Source of the DNA: Oscillospiraceae bacterium
GTDB lineage: Bacteria > Bacillota_A > Clostridia > Oscillospirales > WRJC01
DNA length: 64,000 nucleotides
Assembly (NCBI GenBank): GCA_009782405.1
Contig: WRJC01000016.1
Coordinates: 1-64,000, forward strand
Direction: 5' to 3'
Shown: piece by piece, positions 35,966 through 42,873 of the stretch
Numbering within the stretch: the stretch's first letter is position 1
How the letters are laid out: every line of letters begins with the position of its first letter
Made by a program: the position numbers and the translations under genes
Notes under the pieces: model-generated
Told to the model about the DNA's origin: nothing
The model's input: only the letters and a program-made list of their open reading frames with translations
The model's database searches: none

Positions 35966-36504
35966 AATTTCCAAAGGGATTTCAAATCCAAATTTTTTTC
36001 GTTTGCGATCATCATGCAGATGCTGTCGCATAAGATATAAAGGGACTGTTCGAAAAGGCTGCTCATTATTTGCGCCGAATTTAGTTCGTCGGGCAGGTTG
36101 AGTTTGGTTTTGACAGGGATGCGCACGAATATGTCGGCGTATTGCTTCAGCGAGCTTTGCGGGTTTGAGCCTATGTGAGCCACTTTCGCATCGTATTTCT
36201 TCGCCGTTCTGGCGATTTGCACCGGGCAGACGGTTTCTCCCGAACCCGACCCGATTATGAGCAAATCATTTTCGGTTATCGCGGGCTCGTTCAAATCCCC
36301 CACGCAATAGGCGTTCACGCCCAAGTGGTTCAACCTTTTGCAAAATGCCTGAAGGGACAAAAAACTACGCCCGACCCCGAACAAAAACACCGTTTTGGCA
36401 TCCATGATGCTGTAAGCCAAACAATTTGTTTCGGTTTCGTCCGTATTGTCCAATGCTTGTGCGATTTCTCCCAAAATGATTTTGTGCGTTTTTTTAAAAT
36501 CCAC
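35947..36504 (-). CDS. SIS-domain sugar-phosphate isomerase (6-phospho-3-hexuloisomerase-like)
   Basis: 185 residues from GTG 36504, eight bases behind AAAGGA; the open frame runs further upstream, but that part contains the promoter. The length equals that of HxlB-type enzymes. SIS-domain elements: AKTVFLFGVGRSFLSLQAFCKR, LIIGSGSGETVCPVQIARTAKK and the C-terminal FEQSLYILCDSICM. HxlB converts hexulose-6-phosphate to fructose 6-phosphate in formaldehyde fixation/pentose supply; its usual partner HxlA is not in the window, so another ketose or amino-sugar phosphate could be the substrate. Divergent to nagB. Confidence 0.85.
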   Translation of the reverse strand: MDFKKTHKIILGEIAQALDNTDETETNCLAYSIMDAKTVFLFGVGRSFLSLQAFCKRLNHLGVNAYCVGDLNEPAITENDLLIIGSGSGETVCPVQIARTAKKYDAKVAHIGSNPQSSLKQYADIFVRIPVKTKLNLPDELNSAQIMSSLFEQSLYILCDSICMMIANEKNLDLKSLWKFHANLE

Positions 36505-36535
36505 GGCCGTTTGTCCTTTCTTGATATTTTTTCGC

Positions 36536-36564
36536 AGTATAGCACAAACCATGCGTTTTGTCAA
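36536..36564 (-). promoter_or_regulatory. Sigma-A promoter of the SIS isomerase gene
   Basis: Minus-strand TTGACA (36564-36559), 17-base spacer and TATACT (36541-36536), about 32 bases before the GTG start, which supports that start. Confidence 0.75.
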
Positions 36565-36611
36565 TAATTTTTTTTGGTTCAAAAACATAATAAAGGGGAA
36601 TTATTTATTTT

Positions 36612-37334
36612 ATGAAAATTCAATATTTTGACGATTATGCGAAAATGTCGCGTTTTGCCGCCGAATTTGTGGCAGAAGCCATGAGAGGCGCGCCAAAATG
36701 CAAAAAGTTTGTTTTGGGGTTGCCGACGGGTTCCACGCCGCTCGGGATGTATGCAAATTTGATTGAAATGAACAAATCGGGCGAACCGGATTTTTCCGAG
36801 GTTGTCACATTCAACCTCGACGAATATTACCCGATAAAAAAAGACCACCCTCAGAGTTATGACAAATTCATGTTCGAAAATTTTTTCGGCAAAATAAACA
36901 TAAACCCCAAAAACGTGAATATCCCCAACGGCGAAGCTTCTGACCCTTTTTTGGAATGCGGGGAATACGAAGAAAAGATAGAATCCGCAGGCGGAATCGA
37001 CCTGATGATTTTGGGAGTCGGGGCAAACGGCCACATCGGATTCAACGAACCCCACAGTTGGCTTCTTTCCCGAACCCACATTGCAGAATTGAGCGAAAAC
37101 ACGAAAGAACAAAACAAGCGGTTTTTCGATTCGATCGAAGAAGTACCGGACACTGCTTTGACGATGGGCATGGGGAGCATATTGAAAGCGAAAAAGATAT
37201 TGCTGCTCGTGAGCGGGGAATCGAAAAAAGAAGTGTTCAAGCAATTTCAAAACGGAAGGATAACGACCGAAATTCCGGTGACATTTTTGCACTTGCACAA
37301 GGATGTGACAATTATCAGCGACATAAGTTTGTGA
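36612..37334 (+). CDS. nagB: Glucosamine-6-phosphate deaminase
   Basis: 240 residues, the usual size. Converts glucosamine 6-phosphate to fructose 6-phosphate and ammonia, the last step of amino-sugar breakdown. Family motifs: LGLPTGSTPLGMY (phosphate binding), FNLDEYYPI (catalytic Asp) and LGVGANGHIGFNEP (Asp/His/Glu relay). ALTMGMGSIL is also typical. The AAAGGGG upstream is about 13 bases from the ATG, rather far. Beside the SIS isomerase it suggests handling of imported amino sugars, for example from mucin or wall turnover. NagA is not in the window. Confidence 0.95.
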   Translation: MKIQYFDDYAKMSRFAAEFVAEAMRGAPKCKKFVLGLPTGSTPLGMYANLIEMNKSGEPDFSEVVTFNLDEYYPIKKDHPQSYDKFMFENFFGKININPKNVNIPNGEASDPFLECGEYEEKIESAGGIDLMILGVGANGHIGFNEPHSWLLSRTHIAELSENTKEQNKRFFDSIEEVPDTALTMGMGSILKAKKILLLVSGESKKEVFKQFQNGRITTEIPVTFLHLHKDVTIISDISL

Positions 37335-37356
37335 ATTCGAAACGAGGGGCTGAAAA

Positions 37357-37833
37357 ATGGGCAAATTGGCGCCGACCGACGACGCAAAACGGAGCTATAC
37401 GATGAGCCGGATAAAAAGCAAGGATACCTCGATTGAAGTTTCCTTGCGCAAAGCGCTTTGGGGGCAGGGAATAAGGTATAGGAAAAATTACAAAAATTTG
37501 CCCGGTGCGCCGGACATCGCAATCACCAAGCATCGAATCGCCATATTTTGCGACGGCGAGTTCTGGCATGGCAAAGACTGGGAAACGAAAAAACCCAAAA
37601 TACAAAACAACCGCGAATATTGGATGGAAAAAATCGAACGGAATGTAAACCGCGACTTTGAAGCGGAAAGGGCGCTTTCGGCTATGGGATGGGTCGTCAT
37701 GAGAATATGGGGCTTTGACATAAAAAAAGATTTGCCCGGCTGCGTCGAGGAAATAAAGGATGCGATATTTCAAAGCAAAATGGCGGCATATGGCAAATAC
37801 GGAACCAACGATGAATATTCCGGGCAACATTGA
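37357..37833 (+). CDS. vsr: Very-short-patch repair endonuclease (Vsr family)
   Basis: 158 residues. Vsr nicks beside T:G mismatches left by deamination of 5-methylcytosine. Family pattern: YTMSRIKSKDTSIEVSLRK, GIRYRKNYKNLPGAPDIAI with the metal Asp, then FCDGEFWHGKDW (His), NREYWMEKIERNVNRD and GWVVMRIWGFD. The first Zn/Cys-type residues of the E. coli protein are not all kept, which is common outside Proteobacteria. Usually placed next to a cytosine methyltransferase; none is present here. It starts 23 bases behind nagB, in the same direction, an unexpected neighbour. Confidence 0.88.
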   Translation: MGKLAPTDDAKRSYTMSRIKSKDTSIEVSLRKALWGQGIRYRKNYKNLPGAPDIAITKHRIAIFCDGEFWHGKDWETKKPKIQNNREYWMEKIERNVNRDFEAERALSAMGWVVMRIWGFDIKKDLPGCVEEIKDAIFQSKMAAYGKYGTNDEYSGQH

Positions 37834-37837
37834 AATT

Positions 37838-39265
37838 TCACCAAGCGAGTTTGCCCGATTCAAACAATGGCAAACCGAAATGTTTTTGGGATTTGTCCCA
37901 CTCGCCGACCAAATCGTTTTTTAAAATGAAGTCATTCCAATCCAAAACCGCGTCATCATATTCTTTTGCTTTTTGGTCGAGTTTGCATTTGAAATCGGAT
38001 ATCAATTTTTTGCATTTTTTTTCGTCTTTCAAATTTTTCAATTGATATGGGTCGCTATTCATGTCGAACAAAAAAGTGCAGTCCGCATCCGCTTCGCGCG
38101 CATACAAATAATCTTTGGTGCGAAGCGCCCTCCAGGCTCCATACGGCCTCACGGCAGCATTGTGGCATGGGACATGGCTTGCTATATACGCACAGTCGAG
38201 CCCCGGCTTGCCCTCGAGAAACATTGGCGACAAATCTACCCCGTCGCGTTTTTCGTCAAATGACATCCCCATCATGGAAAGCAAGGTTTCCGGAAGATCC
38301 ACAAGCGAAGCGATTTCGTTCAGGTAGCCTTTTGTTGTTTTTCCTTCCCATCTGACGAGAAGAGGAACTCTTGCGCTTTCTTCATGGGGAAGCTGTTTGT
38401 CGATAAATCGGTGCGATCCGAGCATGTCTCCATGGTCGCTGGTGAACACCACGATCGTATCTTCGCTCAATTTGTTTTTTTCGAGATAATCCAGAAGCCG
38501 CCCGAATTGTTCGTCGATAGCGGTTATGTGGCCGTAATATCCGCGGTAAAGTTCTTCGATGAAATTTTTGTCTTGTTCTTTGGTGGTGAGCCTGTGGCCT
38601 TTCCCAAACGGCTCGGCATGGAACATATCCATAGTATCCTGCACATTTTCGCGCAGAGTCAAAAGTTTGCCTTTATACATATCGAGATATTTTTGGGGCA
38701 TACGGTGATAAGGGCCATGCGGGGGACTCCAGGAGAGATACAGGGCAAACGGATCGTCTTTGTTGCGCCGCAAAAAATCGAGCGCCAAATCGGTCAGTTT
38801 AGCGGGTTCATATGCGGTTTCAGGGTGCAAAACGTTGTTTTCATCGTAATAGCTCCAATTGAGATAGTCGTGGTTGCAGTTGTTGATTTTCCATTCCGAA
38901 AATCCGAAGCGTTTTTCCGAAGGCACATATTGATCCCTTGGCACCCCGGTCAAATGCCACTTGCCGATATACCCGGTTTTGTAGCCGTTTTCCTTCAGCA
39001 CGCAGGATATGTCTTTTATGTCGTGGCGTATAGGCAGGTCGTTTGCGGCGGCGCGGTGCTTGTTTGGCATATATCCGGTGATAAGCGTGCCGCGTATGGG
39101 AACGCACAAAGGCGCATTTGTCATGCAACAGTCCACAACGGCGGCATTTTCGGCAAAACGGTCGAAATTTGGCGACATCACCTCTTTGTTGCCGTAACAT
39201 CCGAGATCGCACCACCTTTGCTGGTCGGAAAAAACAAATAATAAATTGGGGGTTTTGTTTTTCAT
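37838..39265 (-). CDS. Sulfatase (formylglycine-dependent, type I)
   Basis: 475 residues from ATG 39265, behind AAGGA. Removes sulfate esters, typically from host mucin or glycosaminoglycans, or from algal glycans. Signature: NLLFVFSDQQRWCDLGCYG (metal Asp), then APLCVPIRGTLITG, where Cys in C-x-P-x-R must be converted to formylglycine by an anSME-type radical enzyme, and FTSDHGDMLGSHRF (metal site). The usual Ser/Ala after Pro is Ile here. No signal peptide, so intracellular action on imported sugars is likely. No maturase gene is in the window. Confidence 0.92.
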   Translation of the reverse strand: MKNKTPNLLFVFSDQQRWCDLGCYGNKEVMSPNFDRFAENAAVVDCCMTNAPLCVPIRGTLITGYMPNKHRAAANDLPIRHDIKDISCVLKENGYKTGYIGKWHLTGVPRDQYVPSEKRFGFSEWKINNCNHDYLNWSYYDENNVLHPETAYEPAKLTDLALDFLRRNKDDPFALYLSWSPPHGPYHRMPQKYLDMYKGKLLTLRENVQDTMDMFHAEPFGKGHRLTTKEQDKNFIEELYRGYYGHITAIDEQFGRLLDYLEKNKLSEDTIVVFTSDHGDMLGSHRFIDKQLPHEESARVPLLVRWEGKTTKGYLNEIASLVDLPETLLSMMGMSFDEKRDGVDLSPMFLEGKPGLDCAYIASHVPCHNAAVRPYGAWRALRTKDYLYAREADADCTFLFDMNSDPYQLKNLKDEKKCKKLISDFKCKLDQKAKEYDDAVLDWNDFILKNDLVGEWDKSQKHFGLPLFESGKLAW

Positions 39266-39310
39266 GTTTTTTTCCTTTTTCCCTTTCATTTTTGGCGTAT
39301 CGGCATATTT

Positions 39311-40753
39311 TCAGACCACATATATATAATTTATTTCCATGTCTTCGGTACCCGTCAAAAAACAGCCTTTTTGCTTGGCGTAATTTATATATTCCAAAAT
39401 TTCTTTTGTGATTTCCTCGCCCGGCGCGAGTATTGGTATGCCCGGAGGATAGCACATCACGAATTCACCTGAAACTAATCCGGCGCTCCGATCTATCAAA
39501 ACTCTTTTCCCTTCCGAATAAAAAGCTTCTTTGGGCGCGAGTTTCACTTTCGGATTTATATATTCATTTTCGAACATTCCCGCAGAGTCTTTTGAATAAA
39601 GCCGCTTGATTTCCGAAAGCGCCGCGACCAGCCGCTCGATTTCAAACATCCTGTCCCCGGCGGATATGATGGCCAAAATATTTCCTATGTCGCCAAGTTC
39701 GATTTGTATGTCGTATTCGTCGCGCAAAATATCGTAAACTTCTTTGCCCGCAAGTCCGATGTCCCGCGTATAGACGGAAAGTTTCGTGAGATCATAGTCG
39801 AATATGCTGTCCCCATTTGCGAGTTCCTTCGAATAGGCGTAATATCCGCCGATTTTGTTTATTTCACCCCTTGCGTATTCGGCGAAGCCGATGGTTTTTT
39901 TTACTATTTCTTTTCCGTTTTGCGCCATGTTTTTTCGCGCAAGGTCGAGCGAGGCGAGAAGCAGGTAAGAAGCGCTCGTGCTCTGGGTGAGGTTTATGAT
40001 TTGTCGCATATATCCGGCATCAATATTTTCCCCGCACATCAAAAACGAACTTTGAGTCAGCGAACCTCCCGTTTTGTGCATGCTCACAGCCGACGCGTCG
40101 GCTCCGGCCCGCATTGCCGGCATGGGTTGATTTTCCCCGAAATAAAAATGCGTTCCGTGCGCTTCGTCCGCCAACAGAAGCATTTTGTTTTTATGGGCGA
40201 GTTTTGCGATTTCGCCCAGGTTCGGGCATATGCCGTAATAGGTTGGATTGTTTACAAATACCGCTTTGGCCCCCGGGTGTTTTTTTATCGCCTCGGCGAC
40301 ATCTCCAATTGACATTCCAAGCGAAATGCCTATTTCTTTGTTTGTCCCGGGATTTATATATATAGGCACGGCGCCGCAGACCACGAGCGCATTTATCGCG
40401 CTTTTGTGCACGTTTCTGGGCATTATTATCTCGTCGCCCGATTTGCAGGCGTACATGATCATCGCCTGAACCGAAGATGTGGTTCCGCCCACCATGAAAA
40501 ACGCATTGGAGGCAAAAAACGCTTCGGCGGCGATTTGTCCGGCTTCTTTTATTATGGATTCGGGATGGCTCAAAAAATCGAGCGATTTCATCGAATTCAC
40601 ATCGGATTGCATGCAGGTTTCCCCCAAAAAATCCGTGAGCTCCTTGTTGCCCCTGCCGCCTTTGTGGCCCGGAACGTCGAATTTCACGATTCGGTCGCTT
40701 CTGTATTTTTTCAACGCCTCGAAAATCGGCGCTTTACTTTGATCCATAGCCAA
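39311..40753 (-). CDS. Orn/Lys/Arg decarboxylase-family PLP enzyme
   Basis: 480 residues from TTG 40753, seven bases behind GGAGGA. Fold-type I PLP enzyme of the short SpeA/YaaO class: VPGHKGGRGN near the start, GGTTSSVQAMIMYAC, then LLADEAHGTHFYFG (PLP Asp) and SMHKTGGSLTQSSF with the PLP lysine. The C-terminal domain carries MCYPPGIPILAPGE. It forms agmatine or cadaverine/putrescine from a basic amino acid; which one cannot be told from sequence. In the same direction as, and 46 bases upstream of, the sulfatase gene. Confidence 0.93.
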   Translation of the reverse strand: MAMDQSKAPIFEALKKYRSDRIVKFDVPGHKGGRGNKELTDFLGETCMQSDVNSMKSLDFLSHPESIIKEAGQIAAEAFFASNAFFMVGGTTSSVQAMIMYACKSGDEIIMPRNVHKSAINALVVCGAVPIYINPGTNKEIGISLGMSIGDVAEAIKKHPGAKAVFVNNPTYYGICPNLGEIAKLAHKNKMLLLADEAHGTHFYFGENQPMPAMRAGADASAVSMHKTGGSLTQSSFLMCGENIDAGYMRQIINLTQSTSASYLLLASLDLARKNMAQNGKEIVKKTIGFAEYARGEINKIGGYYAYSKELANGDSIFDYDLTKLSVYTRDIGLAGKEVYDILRDEYDIQIELGDIGNILAIISAGDRMFEIERLVAALSEIKRLYSKDSAGMFENEYINPKVKLAPKEAFYSEGKRVLIDRSAGLVSGEFVMCYPPGIPILAPGEEITKEILEYINYAKQKGCFLTGTEDMEINYIYVV

Positions 40754-40801
40754 TTTTAAATCCTCCAGAAATAAATAAATTGAAAAAGTCTTCCCGGTTT
40801 T

Positions 40802-42190
40802 TCACGTTTTTTTTTCATCGGCGAAATTTTGCGAATAGCAGGAATAAATCGCTTCTTTCGTGGAATATAGCCCTTTTGCCGCGAAAAATGCGAAAGCCGA
40901 CAAAATGGCAAAGTAGGCGAATATGAAAATCCCCGATTGCGGCAAAATGGGAAAAACCGCTTTCACGCAAAAAGCGGCCGCCGCTATGCGCAAGATCCTG
41001 TTTTTATGCTTTCCGTAATTTTTTTCGGATGAAGTTAGGTATTTGTCCAAATACCTCTCGGAAAATTCGAGATGACAACGCCGCAATTCCAAAACAAACG
41101 ATAAAAATTCAATAAATATGAAAAAGAAAATGATGACCGAAACCAAAAAAGACACGACGGACAAGTATTTCATGACTTGCACATAAATTGCATTTTCGCC
41201 GGAAAAAGCGGATTCATCCGATAACCTGCAAGCAATTCCGGTTATATAGGCGAAAACCGAAACGAACGAATTGGCCAACAGCAATAAAAACAACTTTTTG
41301 CTTTTCAATTCGGGGTTTTTTCGAAGTATCATAAAAATCCCGGGAACAAAAAGAACGCACATCGCAAAATCCGGCAAAAAATTTATATTGTCCACAAAAA
41401 GATCTGCAAAAAACACGCATCCGAGTATAAAAAGCAAAAAGGCAGAATGCAAATTTTGTTTTACCACGAAAAAATGGTTGTTTAAAAGCTTATGATTTAT
41501 TTTTGCCTTCACATAACCATGCAGCTCGTCGTCTTTTGATATCGCGAAAAAAAACGGGAGGATCAACGAAAGCAAAAACAAGGCTATCAGCGTCTGTATT
41601 ATAAAACAAGGTGGGAGCAACAGATTTTTGGCAAAATCCGCGTCCAAATAAGCGTCAAAAAACAAACTCAAACCATCCCACGCGCTTTCGGTAAGCAATA
41701 TCGGAAGAAGCGGCACAAGCGAAAGCGCGAATTTTAAAACCATGAAAAATTTTATCGATTTGATTGCAAAATCGGAGTTTTTCAAATATGCGAGCTTGTT
41801 GCCAAGCTGAAAAAAGCTGTCCAGCGCTTTGAATATATTCGAAAAAATCAAAATTCCCAAAACAACTTCGAAACTCGAAAGCAAAACAGTGAAAAGGAGC
41901 AAATCGCTGGAATCGATTTTTTTGATGCCCAACAAAAAATAGATTATATTCCAAATAAATTTGGCGATTGAAACAAAATAGCAAACATTGATGTATTTTT
42001 TCGCTTTTGCCAAATTTTCATTTATGCAAAAAGAATTGCCTATTGCGGCGGATATGAAAAACAAACCGATTAAATCGGGCAAAAAATCGATTGTGTTTAT
42101 GTTGAAGTCCATAAAAAATATAAGGCCGATGCCAAAATATTTGAAATCAAACGATTTTTTCCCGCCGGTATTCGCATTATAATTTTCCAA
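40802..42190 (-). CDS. Polytopic membrane protein of unknown function
   Basis: 462 residues from TTG 42190, nine bases behind AAGGGGTGA; the open frame extends upstream into the previous gene. About ten to eleven hydrophobic segments, many Phe, Ile and Lys, with Lys/Asn-rich loops. The stretch MDFNINTIDFLPDLIGLFF near the start recurs in looser form as LFVDNINFLPDFAMCVLF in the second half, so the protein may be an internal duplication. I recognise no known family. Its ribosome site lies within the end of the preceding membrane-protein gene, so the two are translationally coupled and probably work together. Confidence 0.7.
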   Translation of the reverse strand: MENYNANTGGKKSFDFKYFGIGLIFFMDFNINTIDFLPDLIGLFFISAAIGNSFCINENLAKAKKYINVCYFVSIAKFIWNIIYFLLGIKKIDSSDLLLFTVLLSSFEVVLGILIFSNIFKALDSFFQLGNKLAYLKNSDFAIKSIKFFMVLKFALSLVPLLPILLTESAWDGLSLFFDAYLDADFAKNLLLPPCFIIQTLIALFLLSLILPFFFAISKDDELHGYVKAKINHKLLNNHFFVVKQNLHSAFLLFILGCVFFADLFVDNINFLPDFAMCVLFVPGIFMILRKNPELKSKKLFLLLLANSFVSVFAYITGIACRLSDESAFSGENAIYVQVMKYLSVVSFLVSVIIFFFIFIEFLSFVLELRRCHLEFSERYLDKYLTSSEKNYGKHKNRILRIAAAAFCVKAVFPILPQSGIFIFAYFAILSAFAFFAAKGLYSTKEAIYSCYSQNFADEKKT

Positions 42191-42200
42191 AGCTGCAAAC

Positions 42201-42797
42201 TCACCCCTTTTTGAATTTTTTTTGCGTTTTCTTGTATTTTTCTTCCACTGCTTCGTCGTGCCCTTCATATGTTATGCGCATATAGCAGCTGTAGAGAAGA
42301 ATGACCGCAAGCAAAAAATAACCGAGCCCGAACAAAGCCATGAACGCGGAAAATTGCTCGGGGAGATTGAAGAGTTCGAATATGAACAAAGAAAAAAATA
42401 TATAGGTCAAAACGACATTTCTTTTCGCCTTTTTTTCGATTTTCGTATTTCCTATTTCCTTGGCCAAGGCAGATATGCCCGAAAACAAATAAAAATGAAA
42501 AACAAACAAAAAGCATATCCTGACAATTTTGGAAGCTATATTAAAAATCATCATGGTTTCGCCTCCGTGGGCTAATATCACAAAAGGCGAGATCAAAAGC
42601 AAAATAAAAACGTAAAAAATCGAAAAGTATTTAACTGCGGCGAAATAAACGTTGAATTCCGCAAGCCGGCAAAAACCCGCAAGCATGAAAAGCGCCCCGG
42701 CTACCGCTATGTAAATGCTCCATGTGTAGTATATGAACGAATCGGGCAAAACGCCCAAAACCGTCAGATAACCGATTATGACAAAGCCAAATCCCAT
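42201..42797 (-). CDS. Small polytopic membrane protein of unknown function
   Basis: 198 residues, GGAGG before the ATG. About six hydrophobic helices, then a short charged tail rich in Lys and Glu (EGHDEAVEEKYKKTQKK). No recognised motif. Its last codons hold the ribosome site of the next, larger membrane protein, so the pair is one unit. Composition (Phe-rich) is alike in both. It could be a sensor or transporter component; the sequence does not decide. Confidence 0.7.
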   Translation of the reverse strand: MGFGFVIIGYLTVLGVLPDSFIYYTWSIYIAVAGALFMLAGFCRLAEFNVYFAAVKYFSIFYVFILLLISPFVILAHGGETMMIFNIASKIVRICFLFVFHFYLFSGISALAKEIGNTKIEKKAKRNVVLTYIFFSLFIFELFNLPEQFSAFMALFGLGYFLLAVILLYSCYMRITYEGHDEAVEEKYKKTQKKFKKG

Positions 42798-42814
42798 AAA
42801 AAAACCTCCGGTTT

Positions 42815-42863
42815 TTTAGTTGTCAGTTTTCAAAAAACATCGGCTATCGTTTTTCTGACAACT
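42815..42863. repeat. Dispersed inverted-repeat element, copy 2
   Basis: TTTAGTTGTCAGTTTTCA (42815-42832) is identical to 2203-2220. The arm AGTTGTCAG (42818-42826) pairs with CTGACAACT (42855-42863). The loop differs from copy 1. It fills the gap between secA and the small membrane-protein gene. Confidence 0.65.
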
Positions 42864-42873
42864 GATAACTCGT

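Noticed and set aside
35947..36588. Longer version of the SIS isomerase starting at 36588
   Set aside because: The extra N-terminus would span the TTGACA-17-TATACT promoter; a GTG at 36504 with a ribosome site gives the normal family length.
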